From Psychromonas sp. 14N.309.X.WAT.B.A12 (lineage in GTDB: Bacteria > Pseudomonadota > Gammaproteobacteria > Enterobacterales > Psychromonadaceae), in assembly GCF_030397575.1 (NCBI RefSeq), contig NZ_JAPNXS010000001.1:186001-250000 (forward strand): a DNA stretch of 64,000 nucleotides, in the 5' to 3' direction. A program made the translations under genes and the position numbers. The notes beneath the pieces were generated by a model that worked only from the letters and a program-made list of their open reading frames with translations, was not told the origin of the DNA and ran no database searches. Positions 8,541-19,235 of this stretch are shown here, piece after piece (the stretch's first letter is position 1; the number at the start of each line of letters is the position of its first letter).

Positions 8541-10262
8541 TTAACTAATACCTTTAGCTTTATTGAAGTCGTTAACTAAGGCTTCTATTTCTGCAGCTGT
8601 TGCCATTGATAATGCTTTATCAGCTAGCGCTTTTGCATCTTCAAAGCTAGTGCTACGGATAACTTTCTTAACCGTAGGGATTGAAATTGCACTCATTGAG
8701 AACTCATCTAAGCCCATACCAAGTAGTAATAGTGTTGCACGTTCATCACCTGCTAGTTCACCACACATACCTGTCCATTTGCCAGCTGCATGAGATGCAT
8801 CAATAACTGTTTTAATGATAGTTAAAACAGATGGTGTTAATGGGTTGTATAGATCAGAAATTAGTTCGTTTCCACGGTCTACAGCTAGTGTGTACTGTGT
8901 TAAATCATTTGTACCAATACTGAAGAAGTCTACTTCTTTAATTAAGTGGTGAGCAATTGCTGAAGCTGCTGGTGTTTCAATCATTACACCGATTTCAATC
9001 TCTTCATCAAAAGCAAGATTCTCATCTCGTAGCTCAACTTTTAATGTTTCTAAGATATCTTTTAACTTGCGGATCTCTTCAACTGAAATGATCATTGGGA
9101 ACATGATACGAATCTTACCAAATGCAGAGGCACGCAGTAGGGCACGTAATTGTGGATTCATAATCTCAGGGCGATCAAAACAGATACGAATTGCACGCCA
9201 TCCTAGGAATGGGTTTAATTCAGTTGGTAGATCTAAGTAAGGAAGATCTTTATCGCCACCGATATCCATAGTACGGATAATACAAGCTTTACCTTCCATT
9301 GCTTCTACAACATCTTTGTATGCAAGGAACTGTTCTTCTTCAGTTGGTAATTGGTCTCTGTCCATGAATAGGAATTCAGTGCGGTATAAACCTACACATT
9401 CTGCGCCATTGCGCTTAGCACCGTCAGTGTCTTTTACAGAGCCCACGTTTGCACCAACTTCAACTTGATGGCCATCAGTCGTTGTTGCAGGTAAATCTTT
9501 TAATTTAGCTAGTTCAGCTTTTTCGTGTAAGAACTCTTCACGAACCGTTTTAGCTTCTTCTAGTTGCGCATCTGTTGGGTTGATGATTACTTTGTTGTTT
9601 AAAGCATCAAGAATAACCATATCGCCATTCTGCACTTTTTGAGTAATATCGTTAGTACCAACAATTGCAGGAATTTCTAATGAACGAGCCATGATCGAAG
9701 TATGTGAAGTACGACCACCAATATCGGTAATGAAACCTAATACTTTATCAAGGTTAATTTGTGCCGTTTCAGAAGGTGTTAGGTCATTTGCAATTAACAC
9801 AACCTCTTCTGAAATATCACTAAGATTAACAATCTCAATGCCTAATACATTTTTTAATAAACGATTACCGATGTCACGGAAGTCCGCAGCACGCTCACGT
9901 AAGTAAGGATCGTCCAACTCTTGTAGCATTTGTGCGTTTTCTTCAACTACTGCGTTAACTGCGTAGTCTGCTGTACATTTATTTTTCTTGATATAGGTGA
10001 TGATATCTTCTTCAAGCTCTTCATCTTCAAGCAGCATTATATGCCCTTCGAAGATAGCTTCTTTCTCTTCACCAAATGTCTCAAGAGCTTTTTGCTTAAC
10101 TACTTCTAGTTGAGCTGAAGTTTTTGCTCGGCCATCAAGAAAGCGAGAAATTTCATGCTCAATATCGCTTACTTTCTCAGTATTGAGAGAAATTTCGTCT
10201 TCTTGTAATAACAATGCTTTTGCAAACGTAATACCAGGGGATGCCAGTATGCCAGATATCAT
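8541..10262 (-). CDS. ptsI: phosphoenolpyruvate-protein phosphotransferase (PTS enzyme I)
   Basis: A 573-residue protein (E. coli 575). [21 protein letters not shown] at about 185-205 contains the phosphorylated histidine. [10 protein letters not shown], the GVMIETPAA strand and [10 protein letters not shown] form the PEP/Mg site, and GMCGELAGD carries the C-terminal catalytic cysteine. It takes phosphate from PEP and gives it to HPr in the cytosol. It lies 49 bp after ptsH and is co-transcribed with crr. Confidence 0.97.
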   Translation of the reverse strand: MISGILASPGITFAKALLLQEDEISLNTEKVSDIEHEISRFLDGRAKTSAQLEVVKQKALETFGEEKEAIFEGHIMLLEDEELEEDIITYIKKNKCTADYAVNAVVEENAQMLQELDDPYLRERAADFRDIGNRLLKNVLGIEIVNLSDISEEVVLIANDLTPSETAQINLDKVLGFITDIGGRTSHTSIMARSLEIPAIVGTNDITQKVQNGDMVILDALNNKVIINPTDAQLEEAKTVREEFLHEKAELAKLKDLPATTTDGHQVEVGANVGSVKDTDGAKRNGAECVGLYRTEFLFMDRDQLPTEEEQFLAYKDVVEAMEGKACIIRTMDIGGDKDLPYLDLPTELNPFLGWRAIRICFDRPEIMNPQLRALLRASAFGKIRIMFPMIISVEEIRKLKDILETLKVELRDENLAFDEEIEIGVMIETPAASAIAHHLIKEVDFFSIGTNDLTQYTLAVDRGNELISDLYNPLTPSVLTIIKTVIDASHAAGKWTGMCGELAGDERATLLLLGMGLDEFSMSAISIPTVKKVIRSTSFEDAKALADKALSMATAAEIEALVNDFNKAKGIS

Positions 10263-10311
10263 AACCTATCCTTAAACTACTAAATTTTTATCTTATTGAA
10301 AGATATATGTA

Positions 10312-10569
10312 TTAAACTAATGTTGCCATTAACTCAACAAGCGTATCAACAGCTTTTTGCTCGTCTGCGCCTTCAGCTTTAATGTTCACTGATGTGCCTT
10401 GAGTTAAACCAAGAGTTTGTAGTTTGAAAAGACTTTTTGCACTTGCAGATTTGCTACCTACTTCAACAGAAATGTCAGATGCAAAAGATTTTGCTTCTTT
10501 AACAAATTGTGCTGCAGGGCGAGTATGAAGACCGTTTGGAGCCGTGATAGTTACTGTTTTTTGATACAT
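10312..10569 (-). CDS. ptsH: phosphocarrier protein HPr
   Basis: An 85-residue protein with [18 protein letters not shown], in which His 15 is the phosphorylated residue, and the Ser-46 region [18 protein letters not shown]. It relays phosphate from enzyme I to the EIIA domains. AAGGTG lies 6 nt before ATG. It heads ptsHI-crr, and the upstream neighbour on the same strand is cysK, as in E. coli. Confidence 0.97.
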   Translation of the reverse strand: MYQKTVTITAPNGLHTRPAAQFVKEAKSFASDISVEVGSKSASAKSLFKLQTLGLTQGTSVNIKAEGADEQKAVDTLVELMATLV

Positions 10570-10598
10570 GGTAACACCTTAATAAATTTAAATTTGTA

Positions 10599-10626
10599 AT
10601 GATAGCAAATTTTAATTGATGTAAAA
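10599..10626 (-). promoter_or_regulatory. candidate ptsH promoter
   Basis: On the minus strand TTTTAC (10621-10626) and TATCAT (10599-10604) are 16 bp apart, and TG lies one base before the -10 element (extended -10). The -10 end is 30 bp from the ptsH ATG. Read by eye only. Confidence 0.4.
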
Positions 10627-10921
10627 AAAAATTGCTATTGAACGACATTGAAATTGTTAAAATGCAGCGTATAAACTTTAAAAATGAGAGGTTGGAATAA
10701 AAGAAAAAATTGATAATAGCTATTAACTAAATATTAAGTTTTTCTCTAGGCTCACTCATCTTTAAGCAACCGTTATTAAAACGTTCAATATCATATTTAA
10801 TGATCCTAAATATGGGGTACTAGGTCAACGATTTTCTCCGCTTTGAGGGGGAAAACTATGTATTATTGCTGTTTTTGGGTGTTTTTTGAGCAGGCCTAAG
10901 TTTTTACAACATTTAGATATG

Positions 10922-10949
10922 AAAAAAGGTGCTAAAAAGCACCTTTTTT
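10922..10949 (-). terminator. cysK terminator
   Basis: AAAAAAGGTGCT / AAAA / AGCACCTTTTTT is a perfect 12-bp stem with A/T tracts on both sides, 20 bp past the cysK stop. It separates cysK from ptsH transcription. Confidence 0.9.
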
Positions 10950-10968
10950 AAGCTATTTAGGGTTTTGA

Positions 10969-11934
10969 TTATGCGAAGTTTTCGCCTTCAAATACACCTG
11001 CAAAAAGTGCAGTTGATAGGTAACGCTCACCAGAACTTGGTAAAATAACCACGATATTCTTATCTTTGTATTCAGGTTCAGCTGCCAAACGTGCTGCTGC
11101 AACAACTGCTGCACCTGAAGAAATACCCGCTAAAATACCTTCTTCTTCCATTAAGCGACGTGCCATTGCAATTGCATCTTCGTTGCTTACTTGCTCTGCA
11201 CGGTCAATTAATGTCATATCTAAGTTTTTAGGGATGAAACCTGCGCCAATACCTTGGATTTTGTGAGGGCCAGGTTTAACTTCTTCACCAGCTAAAGTTT
11301 GTGAAATAACTGGCGAATCTGTTGGTTCAACAGCAACACTTGTAATCGCTTTACCTTTAATTTCTTTAATGTAACGGCTAACACCAGAGATAGTACCACC
11401 GGTACCAACACCAGCTACAAATACATCAATTTCACCGTCTGTATCATTCCAGATTTCTGGGCCAGTTGTTTCTACGTGGATTTCAGGATTTGCAGGGTTT
11501 TCGAATTGACGTAAGACTAAGTATTTTTTCGTTTCAGACTGTGCTAATTCTTCTGCTTTGTTGATTGCGCCTTTCATACCTAGAGCACCATCAGTTAACA
11601 CAAGGTTTGCACCTAGTGCTTTTAATAATTTACGACGTTCAATACTCATTGTGTTTGGCATTGTTAAGGTGATTTTGTAACCACGAGCTGCAGCAACAAA
11701 AGCAAGTGCGATACCAGTATTACCACTTGTCGCTTCAACTAATTCAACATCTTTAGTTAACGTACCGTCTTTTTCTGCTGCTAAAATCATGTTTGCACCA
11801 ATACGACATTTAACGCTGAAGCTTGGGTTACGACTTTCAACTTTTGCAAATACATTGCCTGTAGTTACATTGTTCAAACGTACTAGTGGAGTGTTACCAA
11901 TTGCTTGTGAATTATCGCTAAAAATCTTACTCAT
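10969..11934 (-). CDS. cysK: cysteine synthase A (O-acetylserine sulfhydrylase)
   Basis: About 321 residues. Two ATGs lie in tandem (11937 and 11934); [20 protein letters not shown] from the second matches the family and has better spacing to AGGA. PLP lysine is in [13 protein letters not shown]; the asparagine/substrate loop is [27 protein letters not shown] binds the PLP phosphate. The consensus has N-P-S-x-S-V-K-x-R, as here. It makes cysteine from O-acetylserine and sulfide. Its terminator stands between it and ptsH. Confidence 0.96.
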   Translation of the reverse strand: MSKIFSDNSQAIGNTPLVRLNNVTTGNVFAKVESRNPSFSVKCRIGANMILAAEKDGTLTKDVELVEATSGNTGIALAFVAAARGYKITLTMPNTMSIERRKLLKALGANLVLTDGALGMKGAINKAEELAQSETKKYLVLRQFENPANPEIHVETTGPEIWNDTDGEIDVFVAGVGTGGTISGVSRYIKEIKGKAITSVAVEPTDSPVISQTLAGEEVKPGPHKIQGIGAGFIPKNLDMTLIDRAEQVSNEDAIAMARRLMEEEGILAGISSGAAVVAAARLAAEPEYKDKNIVVILPSSGERYLSTALFAGVFEGENFA

Positions 11935-12141
11935 CATATTGTTCCTATTGGTTGGGTGTTTTTTTATAGATAGCTTATAGCATATCCAATGTTTAAAAAT
12001 GCGGAAGTGAAATTTTGTTATACCATATAGATTTTTGAGATATGTTGGATTATCACTCTCTTTTAAAGTAATTGTTTAGTAAGTGAAATTACATTTTATT
12101 TTATGAATCAGGCTATTTCTGATCGGGTACTGGATTGTTTA

Positions 12142-12161
12142 CGCAGATAAAGTTATCTGCG
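12142..12161. other. palindrome downstream of sbcB
   Basis: CGCAGATAA-AG-TTATCTGCG is a perfect inverted repeat 36 bp beyond the sbcB stop. Neither strand has a T run after it, so I do not call a terminator. It could act as an mRNA 3'-end hairpin. Confidence 0.4.
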
Positions 12162-12196
12162 CACACAAGTAACCTTGATATGCGCAAATGAAAACG

Positions 12197-13624
12197 TTAG
12201 TTGTTGGTTAAAAATTCTAAGTAATGACTGAGCTTTTGTAAAACTGCAATTTTTTCTTCACTATGTTGATGCTCAATTGCGAGTATTTCTAAGCGTGATA
12301 TGTAGTTATCAACATTTTCGATGAAATAAGCCTCCCTATGACGATTCCATTTTTGCAGCTCTTCGCTGTTTAACGTTTGTGGATAGTTTCTCGCTTTGTA
12401 GCGATTCCATAATATCTCTAGGTTTGGATCATCAAAGTGAACTTGGTAGGATTCGATTTGTTGCGGCGATAATTGAGTGATCTCTTTTGCTTGCTTTTTA
12501 TCGTTTGCTGAAGGAAAACCGCCTGAATACAGTTTTTGTTCAGGTTGCTGCTGCCCTGTACTTTTTGCTTCAGTATCAAAAACAGCCGTCAGCTTATCTA
12601 CCAATTGCTTATTAGCTAGAAATAAATTCATTGACTCTCTGCATTGTTTGGCATCAATTCCTAATTCTTTTGCACGATCTGCCGTTAAGGTTTTTGCACT
12701 TGCAACAATTGGGCATTTATTAATATGAATCAGCTTAATTGGCGGGCGATTAATCCCTTCTGGCAAGTTGTCGGTTGCGGTATATAAATAAGATTGAATC
12801 TGTTCGATATCTAATGACAATAATTGTGATAAATCTTTGTTTAAATCAACAACAATAACTGCATTATTATTAGTTGGGTGCTGTGCGATAGGTAAAATAT
12901 ATGAGCAACAACCTTGTAGCGCTGGAAACATGCCAGAGATATGAACTAATGGAGCAAAAGAACCTAGCTTTAATTCATTTAATACTTTGTTTTTTTGTCT
13001 TAAGTTGTAACAGTAATCATAAAGTTTAGGGTGTGTCTCTTTGATCAATTTAGCCATGGCAATCGTGGCGTAAACATCGGACATCGCATCATGAGCCTGT
13101 TGATGCACAATATCGTTCGCTTTTGTTAATAACTCTAATTTAAAAGAGGGCGCATCATTTTCATCAAATACCCACTCGATACCTTCCGGCCTCAATGCAT
13201 AACACGCTCGCACCATATCGATAATGTCCCAACGAGAACAACCATTCTGCCATTCTCTTTGGTAAGGATCATGAAAATTTCGATACAAGGTAAACCGAGT
13301 CACTTCATCGTCAAAACGAATGTTGTTATAACCCACTACACAGGTATTAGCCTGCTGGAACTGTTGTAAAATATTAAAAATGAATTGGTTTTCAAACTCA
13401 CCATGTTGTAACGCATATTGCGGAGTAATCCGCGTTACAAGGCAAGCTTCAGGTGCGGGTAAATAATCATTGGGTGGTCGACAATACCATTGATATGGTT
13501 CTGAAATAATATTCAAATCAAGATCGGTTCTAATACCAGCAAACTGTGAAGGGCGATCTGTGCCTGGATTTAATCCGAAGGTTTCATAGTCATGCCATAA
13601 TAGGCTTGGTGATACTTGATTCAT
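12197..13624 (-). CDS. sbcB: exodeoxyribonuclease I
   Basis: A 475-residue protein (E. coli 475). The DEDD-type exonuclease domain starts LLWHDYETFGLNPGTDRPSQFAGIRTD, has VVGYNNIRFDDEVTRFTLYRNF, and has the last acidic/His pair in HDAMSDVYATIAMAKL. An SH3-like and helical C-terminal region follows. It degrades single-stranded DNA 3' to 5' in mismatch repair and recombination. No same-strand partner gene is close. Confidence 0.96.
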   Translation of the reverse strand: MNQVSPSLLWHDYETFGLNPGTDRPSQFAGIRTDLDLNIISEPYQWYCRPPNDYLPAPEACLVTRITPQYALQHGEFENQFIFNILQQFQQANTCVVGYNNIRFDDEVTRFTLYRNFHDPYQREWQNGCSRWDIIDMVRACYALRPEGIEWVFDENDAPSFKLELLTKANDIVHQQAHDAMSDVYATIAMAKLIKETHPKLYDYCYNLRQKNKVLNELKLGSFAPLVHISGMFPALQGCCSYILPIAQHPTNNNAVIVVDLNKDLSQLLSLDIEQIQSYLYTATDNLPEGINRPPIKLIHINKCPIVASAKTLTADRAKELGIDAKQCRESMNLFLANKQLVDKLTAVFDTEAKSTGQQQPEQKLYSGGFPSANDKKQAKEITQLSPQQIESYQVHFDDPNLEILWNRYKARNYPQTLNSEELQKWNRHREAYFIENVDNYISRLEILAIEHQHSEEKIAVLQKLSHYLEFLTNN

Positions 13625-14274
13625 AATATTTACCCGTAATTAATGTCGTTATATTGTGTCGAATTTACTATTAAAAAGCGAATCAATTGAGATGAATGTT
13701 ACTGAAAAGTAAGTTTAATTGATTAATTTAATAGCGCTTTAGGTTTTATTTGAAAAAGCATGTCGACAATTTAATCAGCCACATAATTCTTACTGTTTAA
13801 TCCAGACAGTTAACACTGCTTATTTATTTTAAATACGAGTTTTTAAACTGTAATGACAAGTAAGCTTAGAGTCTGTTGAGCATAGAACGAGTTATGCAAT
13901 AAATCGATTTTGTTGCTTTTCTGTATCCATAATTACAATTTATCTTTATCAAAGAACAAATAGTAGTCGGAGATGAAAGGTTATTTTATTGTGTGCTGTT
14001 GTTGTGAAAATAAATCGCAGAACTCTTATATAATAGGTTTCTGGAGGTGTGTGATAGCTCAAAATACATTATAAATTTATCTCTCGTAGCTAACATGCTT
14101 CTTCATAATGTTACTTGAGTTACAACAAGGCAACAAAATATACAAAAATAATTACAGGTTGTTTACATAAAAATGGACAGGGATTTAATACTACTTATTT
14201 ACTATTGATTCAGAGCGCGCTAGATACAAAAAATAATTGCAACACCGTAATTTTTATAAAAGTGTTTAGTTCTT
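13625..14274. other. 650-bp AT-rich gap upstream of sbcB
   Basis: No supported reading frame, tRNA or repeat was found. The sbcB promoter must lie near 13625-13720. The remaining sequence is AT-rich and may be decayed DNA, because the next 70 bp are a recognisable gene remnant. Confidence 0.5.
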
Positions 14275-14345
14275 TTCTTATTTAGAAATAAGAGCAACTA
14301 GGTTTAGTACTTTATTTTTTATCTAGTTCGATTTTGTTATTACTT
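14275..14345 (-). pseudogene. remnant of a second gapA 3' end
   Basis: Bases 14275-14320 align without gaps to the end of the intact gapA gene (from 14468), with 36 of 46 positions identical by my count. The match includes the final codons for VALISK and the stop. After a short indel, CGATTTTGTTATTAC continues the match to the CGATTTCGTTGTCGTAC part of gapA. The reading frame is broken. It covers only about the last 20-25 codons and stops just before the CTTAAAC array. Confidence 0.75.
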
Positions 14346-14360
14346 TGAAAAAATAACATG

Positions 14361-14409
14361 CTTAAACCTTAAACCTTAAACCTTAAACCTTAAACCTTAA
14401 ACCTTAAAC
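14361..14409. repeat. seven exact tandem copies of CTTAAAC
   Basis: 49 bp made of seven identical 7-bp units, with no partial or divergent unit except the following T. It lies between the gapA terminator and the gapA remnant. Being 7 bp long and outside any gene, copy-number change would not shift a reading frame. Confidence 0.95.
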
Positions 14410-14418
14410 TCTAGATAT

Positions 14419-14446
14419 AAAAAAGCCCATACCGAAGTATAGGCTT
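14419..14446 (-). terminator. gapA terminator with TTCG tetraloop
   Basis: On the minus strand AAGCCTATAC-TTCG-GTATGGGCTT forms a 10-bp stem with one G-T pair closed by a C(TTCG)G tetraloop, then a six-T run. It lies 25 bp past the gapA stop. Confidence 0.9.
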
Positions 14447-14470
14447 GATAACAAAATTTAGTAGTTTGTC

Positions 14471-15827
<1,357 letters not shown>

Positions 15828-16721
15828 CTATTTAATCACTGTTTTTAAAGAGTGTGTTTCACCAGCCGCCACTAATTGACCTGGGTCTGCAGTGATAGCC
15901 GATTCAATACAAAGCATGGTTTGATAACCATCATCGGGCATATCAGCAAAGGCTTTTGCACCTTCAACCCATGGGTTCCACACGACAACAGAATCATTTC
16001 CTTCGTTACTCACTGCTATTGTGCGCTGGTAAGCGCCATCGTTAACCACAATCGCAGTGTCATTGACAGCATAGATTGAATCAATAGGGTGGTCGATGTT
16101 AAGTGCTTGGTGACTTTGTTTTGCTTGATTATTTTGTAATGAATCGGTGTAGCTTGTTGCTAAACCTGTCACTGAACATTGTCGTTGATCTGCGATATGT
16201 AAGTAAGTATGTAATGCACCACTATAGTTAAAAGGCGAATCGCCGGTGTTTTCTGTGATTAATGTTAATTCAATATGATCAGTTAAGGATGCTTTTAAGG
16301 TCAGATTGAAATCATAAGGCCAGATAGTTTTAGTGTATTGGCTGGATTCTAATGAAAATTCAATATTAATGCCTATATCGGTGATATCAATTGTTGATAA
16401 AGTCCATTCACTGGTACGTGCAAAACCATGTGACGCTAATCCATTCTGTTTACTTTGTTGTGTGCTGCCAAACCAAGGCCAGCAAATAGGCACACCTCCT
16501 CGAATTGCTTTCTTTGAATCAAATATAGCGGTTTTGCTGAGATAGATGAGAGGGGCTGATTGTTTAGCTTGGAAGTGGACAAGATGAGCACCGTGTAAAC
16601 TAAAGGCTGCATCGAACTTTTTATGCTTTAAAATGATAAATTCAAAATCATTTTGATCAACTTTAATACTTACATGTTCATTTAATGTTCTGATTGTCTT
16701 AAGTTTTAAATGTGAAATCAT
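15828..16721 (-). CDS. yeaD: D-hexose-6-phosphate mutarotase (YeaD family)
   Basis: Start set at ATG 16721 (MISHLKLKTIRTLNEHV, 297 aa) because AGGAAA lies 8 nt upstream; the longer frame to 16760 has no such site. The aldose-1-epimerase fold is shown by FSLHGAHLVHFQ, IRGGVPICWPWFG, GLASHGFARTSEW (catalytic His) and the C-terminal VVWNPWVEGAKAFADMPDDGYQTMLCIE (catalytic Glu). It interconverts alpha and beta anomers of glucose-6-phosphate and related sugars. Same order and strand as E. coli yeaD next to gapA. Confidence 0.93.
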   Translation of the reverse strand: MISHLKLKTIRTLNEHVSIKVDQNDFEFIILKHKKFDAAFSLHGAHLVHFQAKQSAPLIYLSKTAIFDSKKAIRGGVPICWPWFGSTQQSKQNGLASHGFARTSEWTLSTIDITDIGINIEFSLESSQYTKTIWPYDFNLTLKASLTDHIELTLITENTGDSPFNYSGALHTYLHIADQRQCSVTGLATSYTDSLQNNQAKQSHQALNIDHPIDSIYAVNDTAIVVNDGAYQRTIAVSNEGNDSVVVWNPWVEGAKAFADMPDDGYQTMLCIESAITADPGQLVAAGETHSLKTVIK

Positions 16722-16989
16722 AGTGTTTCCTATGTAATGAATAATATACAGCATAGTCATTATATTTAACTTCTCACCAGCAAAATTGATTGAAAATAAT
16801 AAATGCTAGTTTTCTTGCTATCAGTTAATTTTTTATATATTTATTTATCCAAAGTGCTTACTTTATCAGTTATATTTTATGCAATGAGGATATTTGAGTG
16901 ATTAAGTCATTGCAAAACCGCGCCATTAGTTAAATACTCATTTTAACGTGTCAATATGACAGTAAGTTAACTATATAGATAGGTGTTTT

Positions 16990-19197
16990 ATGAATAGTCC
17001 TGCATTAGAATCATTTATGCAACTCAAAGGAATAGACCAGCATTTTGTTGATGCATGGGGGAATCCGGCGACAGTTACCGAAGACAAAATCAAAAATCTG
17101 ATTAATCACATGGGAATTAATGCTGATGATGAAGTTGCATTGATGGACTATTATCAACAACAAGAATTACAACATTGGTTATCGGTTCTTGCTCCCGTGA
17201 TGGTTGTACAACAAGCACAAAGTTATGCGCTGGAAGTACATCTACCTATCGACTTTGTTACCGAGCCTCTCGTTTACAGAACTACCACTGAAGATGGTCT
17301 AGAAATTGATACGCAAATAACTGCTACTGATTTCTCTTTGGTAGGCAGCAAAGAGATAAACGAAATCGAGTTTCAACTATATGAAGTTGAACTTGCAGTC
17401 CCCCTCAATATTGGCTATCACCGTCTAACCTTATTAGAAGAAGGTAATGACGAACCGCTTGCAGAGATGTCGTTAATTATTACACCGGAACGTTGTTTTA
17501 CGCCTGAAGTTATCCAACAAGGTAAAAAACTGTGGGGAACCAGTGTCCAGTTGTATTGTTTAAAAAGTGAAACAAACTGGGGGATTGGAGATTTTTCTGA
17601 TTTAAAAGTGTTACTACAAAAAACTGCTGAAAATGGCGGAGATTTTATTGGTTTAAATCCTATACATGCATTAAACCCATCACAGCCTAACCAAGCAAGC
17701 CCTTATAGTCCTTCTTCACGCCAGTGGTTAAATATTATTTATACTGATATTACCGCTGTGCCTGAGTTTCAACATTGTGAGTCATTGCAAGAGCAATTCG
17801 CAGGTGATGCATTCCAATCAACATTATCTGCATTACGCGCTACAGAGTGGGTTGACTATGAGCAGGTCACAAAATTAAAACTGTCTGCATTGCGTGAATT
17901 GTTTGCAACTTTATTAAATAGTGAAGAGAACAACAGTAATATACAAAAGTTGAAGCGCCTTGATGCTCTTAAACGATATATTGCGGAGAAAGGTGACGCG
18001 TTGAAACAACAGGCTGCCTATGATGCATTACGGTTTAAATTTTTATCTGAAGATGAAAATGCATGGGGCTGGCCTGCATGGCCGGCAGGATTTCAATCTT
18101 TCTCAAGTGACGGTACACAACAATGGTGTGATGATAATGCGCAAGAAATTTTATTCTGGTGTTATTGTCAATGGGTCACAGAGAAGCAATTAGATGAAGC
18201 AGATCAATTAGCTCAATCTTTGGGGATGTCTCTTGGTTTATATCGTGATTTGGCAGTAGGTGTTGGTAAAAGTGCCAGCGATGTTTGGGCTAACCATGAC
18301 TTATACTGTGAAAATATTAGTATTGGTGCGCCACCTGACGTATTAGGGCCACTTGGACAAAGCTGGGGATTACCACCTTGGGCTCCAGATCAACTTTATC
18401 AATCGGGTTATCAGCCGTTTATTGACTTGTTACAAGCAAATATGAGTTATTGTGGGGCACTGCGTATTGATCATGTGATGGCCTTGCTCAGGTTATGGTG
18501 GGTGCCAGAAGGGGAAACCGCCGATAGTGGAGCCTACGTTTATTATAATGTCTATGACATGCTTAATATATTAGCGTTAGAAAGCGTACGTAACCAATGC
18601 TTAGTGATCGGTGAAGATTTAGGTACTGTGCCAGAAGGGATGGATACTTTATTGCAAGAAGCTGGTGTCTATTCCTACAAAGTGTTCTTTTTTGAGCAAG
18701 CATCTGATGGTGGGTTTATTTCACCTAGTCATTATATACAACAAGCAATGGCGACGTTATCGACTCATGATATGCCGACTATTAAAGGTTATTGGCATTG
18801 TGAAGACCTTTATTTAGGACGTGAGTTAGGGTTATACCCAGATCAAGAGGTATTTGAACGGTTATTAAGTGATCGCGTTAATGCCAAACAACAAATTTTA
18901 AATAGTTTACATGGGCATCATTCCATTCCAGATGACCTATACCATGATGCAAATAATACCGGCATGGACAAACAGTTAAGTTTCAAATTACAACAACATC
19001 TTGCAGGGGGAAGTGCGTCACTACTCAGTTTACAATTAGAAGACTTTTTAGAGATGGAACAACCCGTTAATGTACCTGGAACAAGTGACGAGTATCGAAA
19101 TTGGCAGCGTAAACTATCGCATAACTTAGAGGCACTTTTTGCCGATAAAGATATTGTCTCATTATTAAAGCAAGTGACAGAAGCACGGTCTCGCTAA
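16990..19197 (+). CDS. malQ: 4-alpha-glucanotransferase (amylomaltase)
   Basis: A 735-residue GH77 enzyme (E. coli 694). An N-terminal domain of about 170 residues precedes the barrel. LYCLKSETNWGIGDFSDL is the first conserved block, ALRIDHVMALLRLWWVPEG holds the nucleophile Asp, VIGEDLGTVPEGM the acid/base Glu, and LSTHDMPTIKGYW the transition-state Asp. It transfers maltodextrin segments between glucans. AGGTG lies 4-5 nt before ATG. It begins malQ-glgB-glgX, a glycogen-processing unit. Confidence 0.95.
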   Translation: MNSPALESFMQLKGIDQHFVDAWGNPATVTEDKIKNLINHMGINADDEVALMDYYQQQELQHWLSVLAPVMVVQQAQSYALEVHLPIDFVTEPLVYRTTTEDGLEIDTQITATDFSLVGSKEINEIEFQLYEVELAVPLNIGYHRLTLLEEGNDEPLAEMSLIITPERCFTPEVIQQGKKLWGTSVQLYCLKSETNWGIGDFSDLKVLLQKTAENGGDFIGLNPIHALNPSQPNQASPYSPSSRQWLNIIYTDITAVPEFQHCESLQEQFAGDAFQSTLSALRATEWVDYEQVTKLKLSALRELFATLLNSEENNSNIQKLKRLDALKRYIAEKGDALKQQAAYDALRFKFLSEDENAWGWPAWPAGFQSFSSDGTQQWCDDNAQEILFWCYCQWVTEKQLDEADQLAQSLGMSLGLYRDLAVGVGKSASDVWANHDLYCENISIGAPPDVLGPLGQSWGLPPWAPDQLYQSGYQPFIDLLQANMSYCGALRIDHVMALLRLWWVPEGETADSGAYVYYNVYDMLNILALESVRNQCLVIGEDLGTVPEGMDTLLQEAGVYSYKVFFFEQASDGGFISPSHYIQQAMATLSTHDMPTIKGYWHCEDLYLGRELGLYPDQEVFERLLSDRVNAKQQILNSLHGHHSIPDDLYHDANNTGMDKQLSFKLQQHLAGGSASLLSLQLEDFLEMEQPVNVPGTSDEYRNWQRKLSHNLEALFADKDIVSLLKQVTEARSR

Positions 19198-19235
19198 TAG
19201 TAAACGATTAAATAATTTCTGATTAGGTAATGAAT

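Larger units (their letters stand above)
10570..10968. other. cysK-ptsH intergenic region
   Basis: 399 bp with no reading frame that I can support. It holds the cysK terminator (10922-10949) at one side and the probable ptsH promoter (10599-10626) at the other. Between them it is AT-rich, with no repeat or clear operator that I recognise. Confidence 0.6.

Noticed and set aside
12142-12161. sbcB terminator
   Set aside because: The inverted repeat is perfect, but no T run follows on the minus strand.
14361-14409. Telomere-like repeat of a linear replicon
   Set aside because: The unit resembles telomeric 7-mers by eye, but it is internal, short (49 bp), not at a sequence end, and flanked by an ordinary bacterial gene terminator and a gene remnant.
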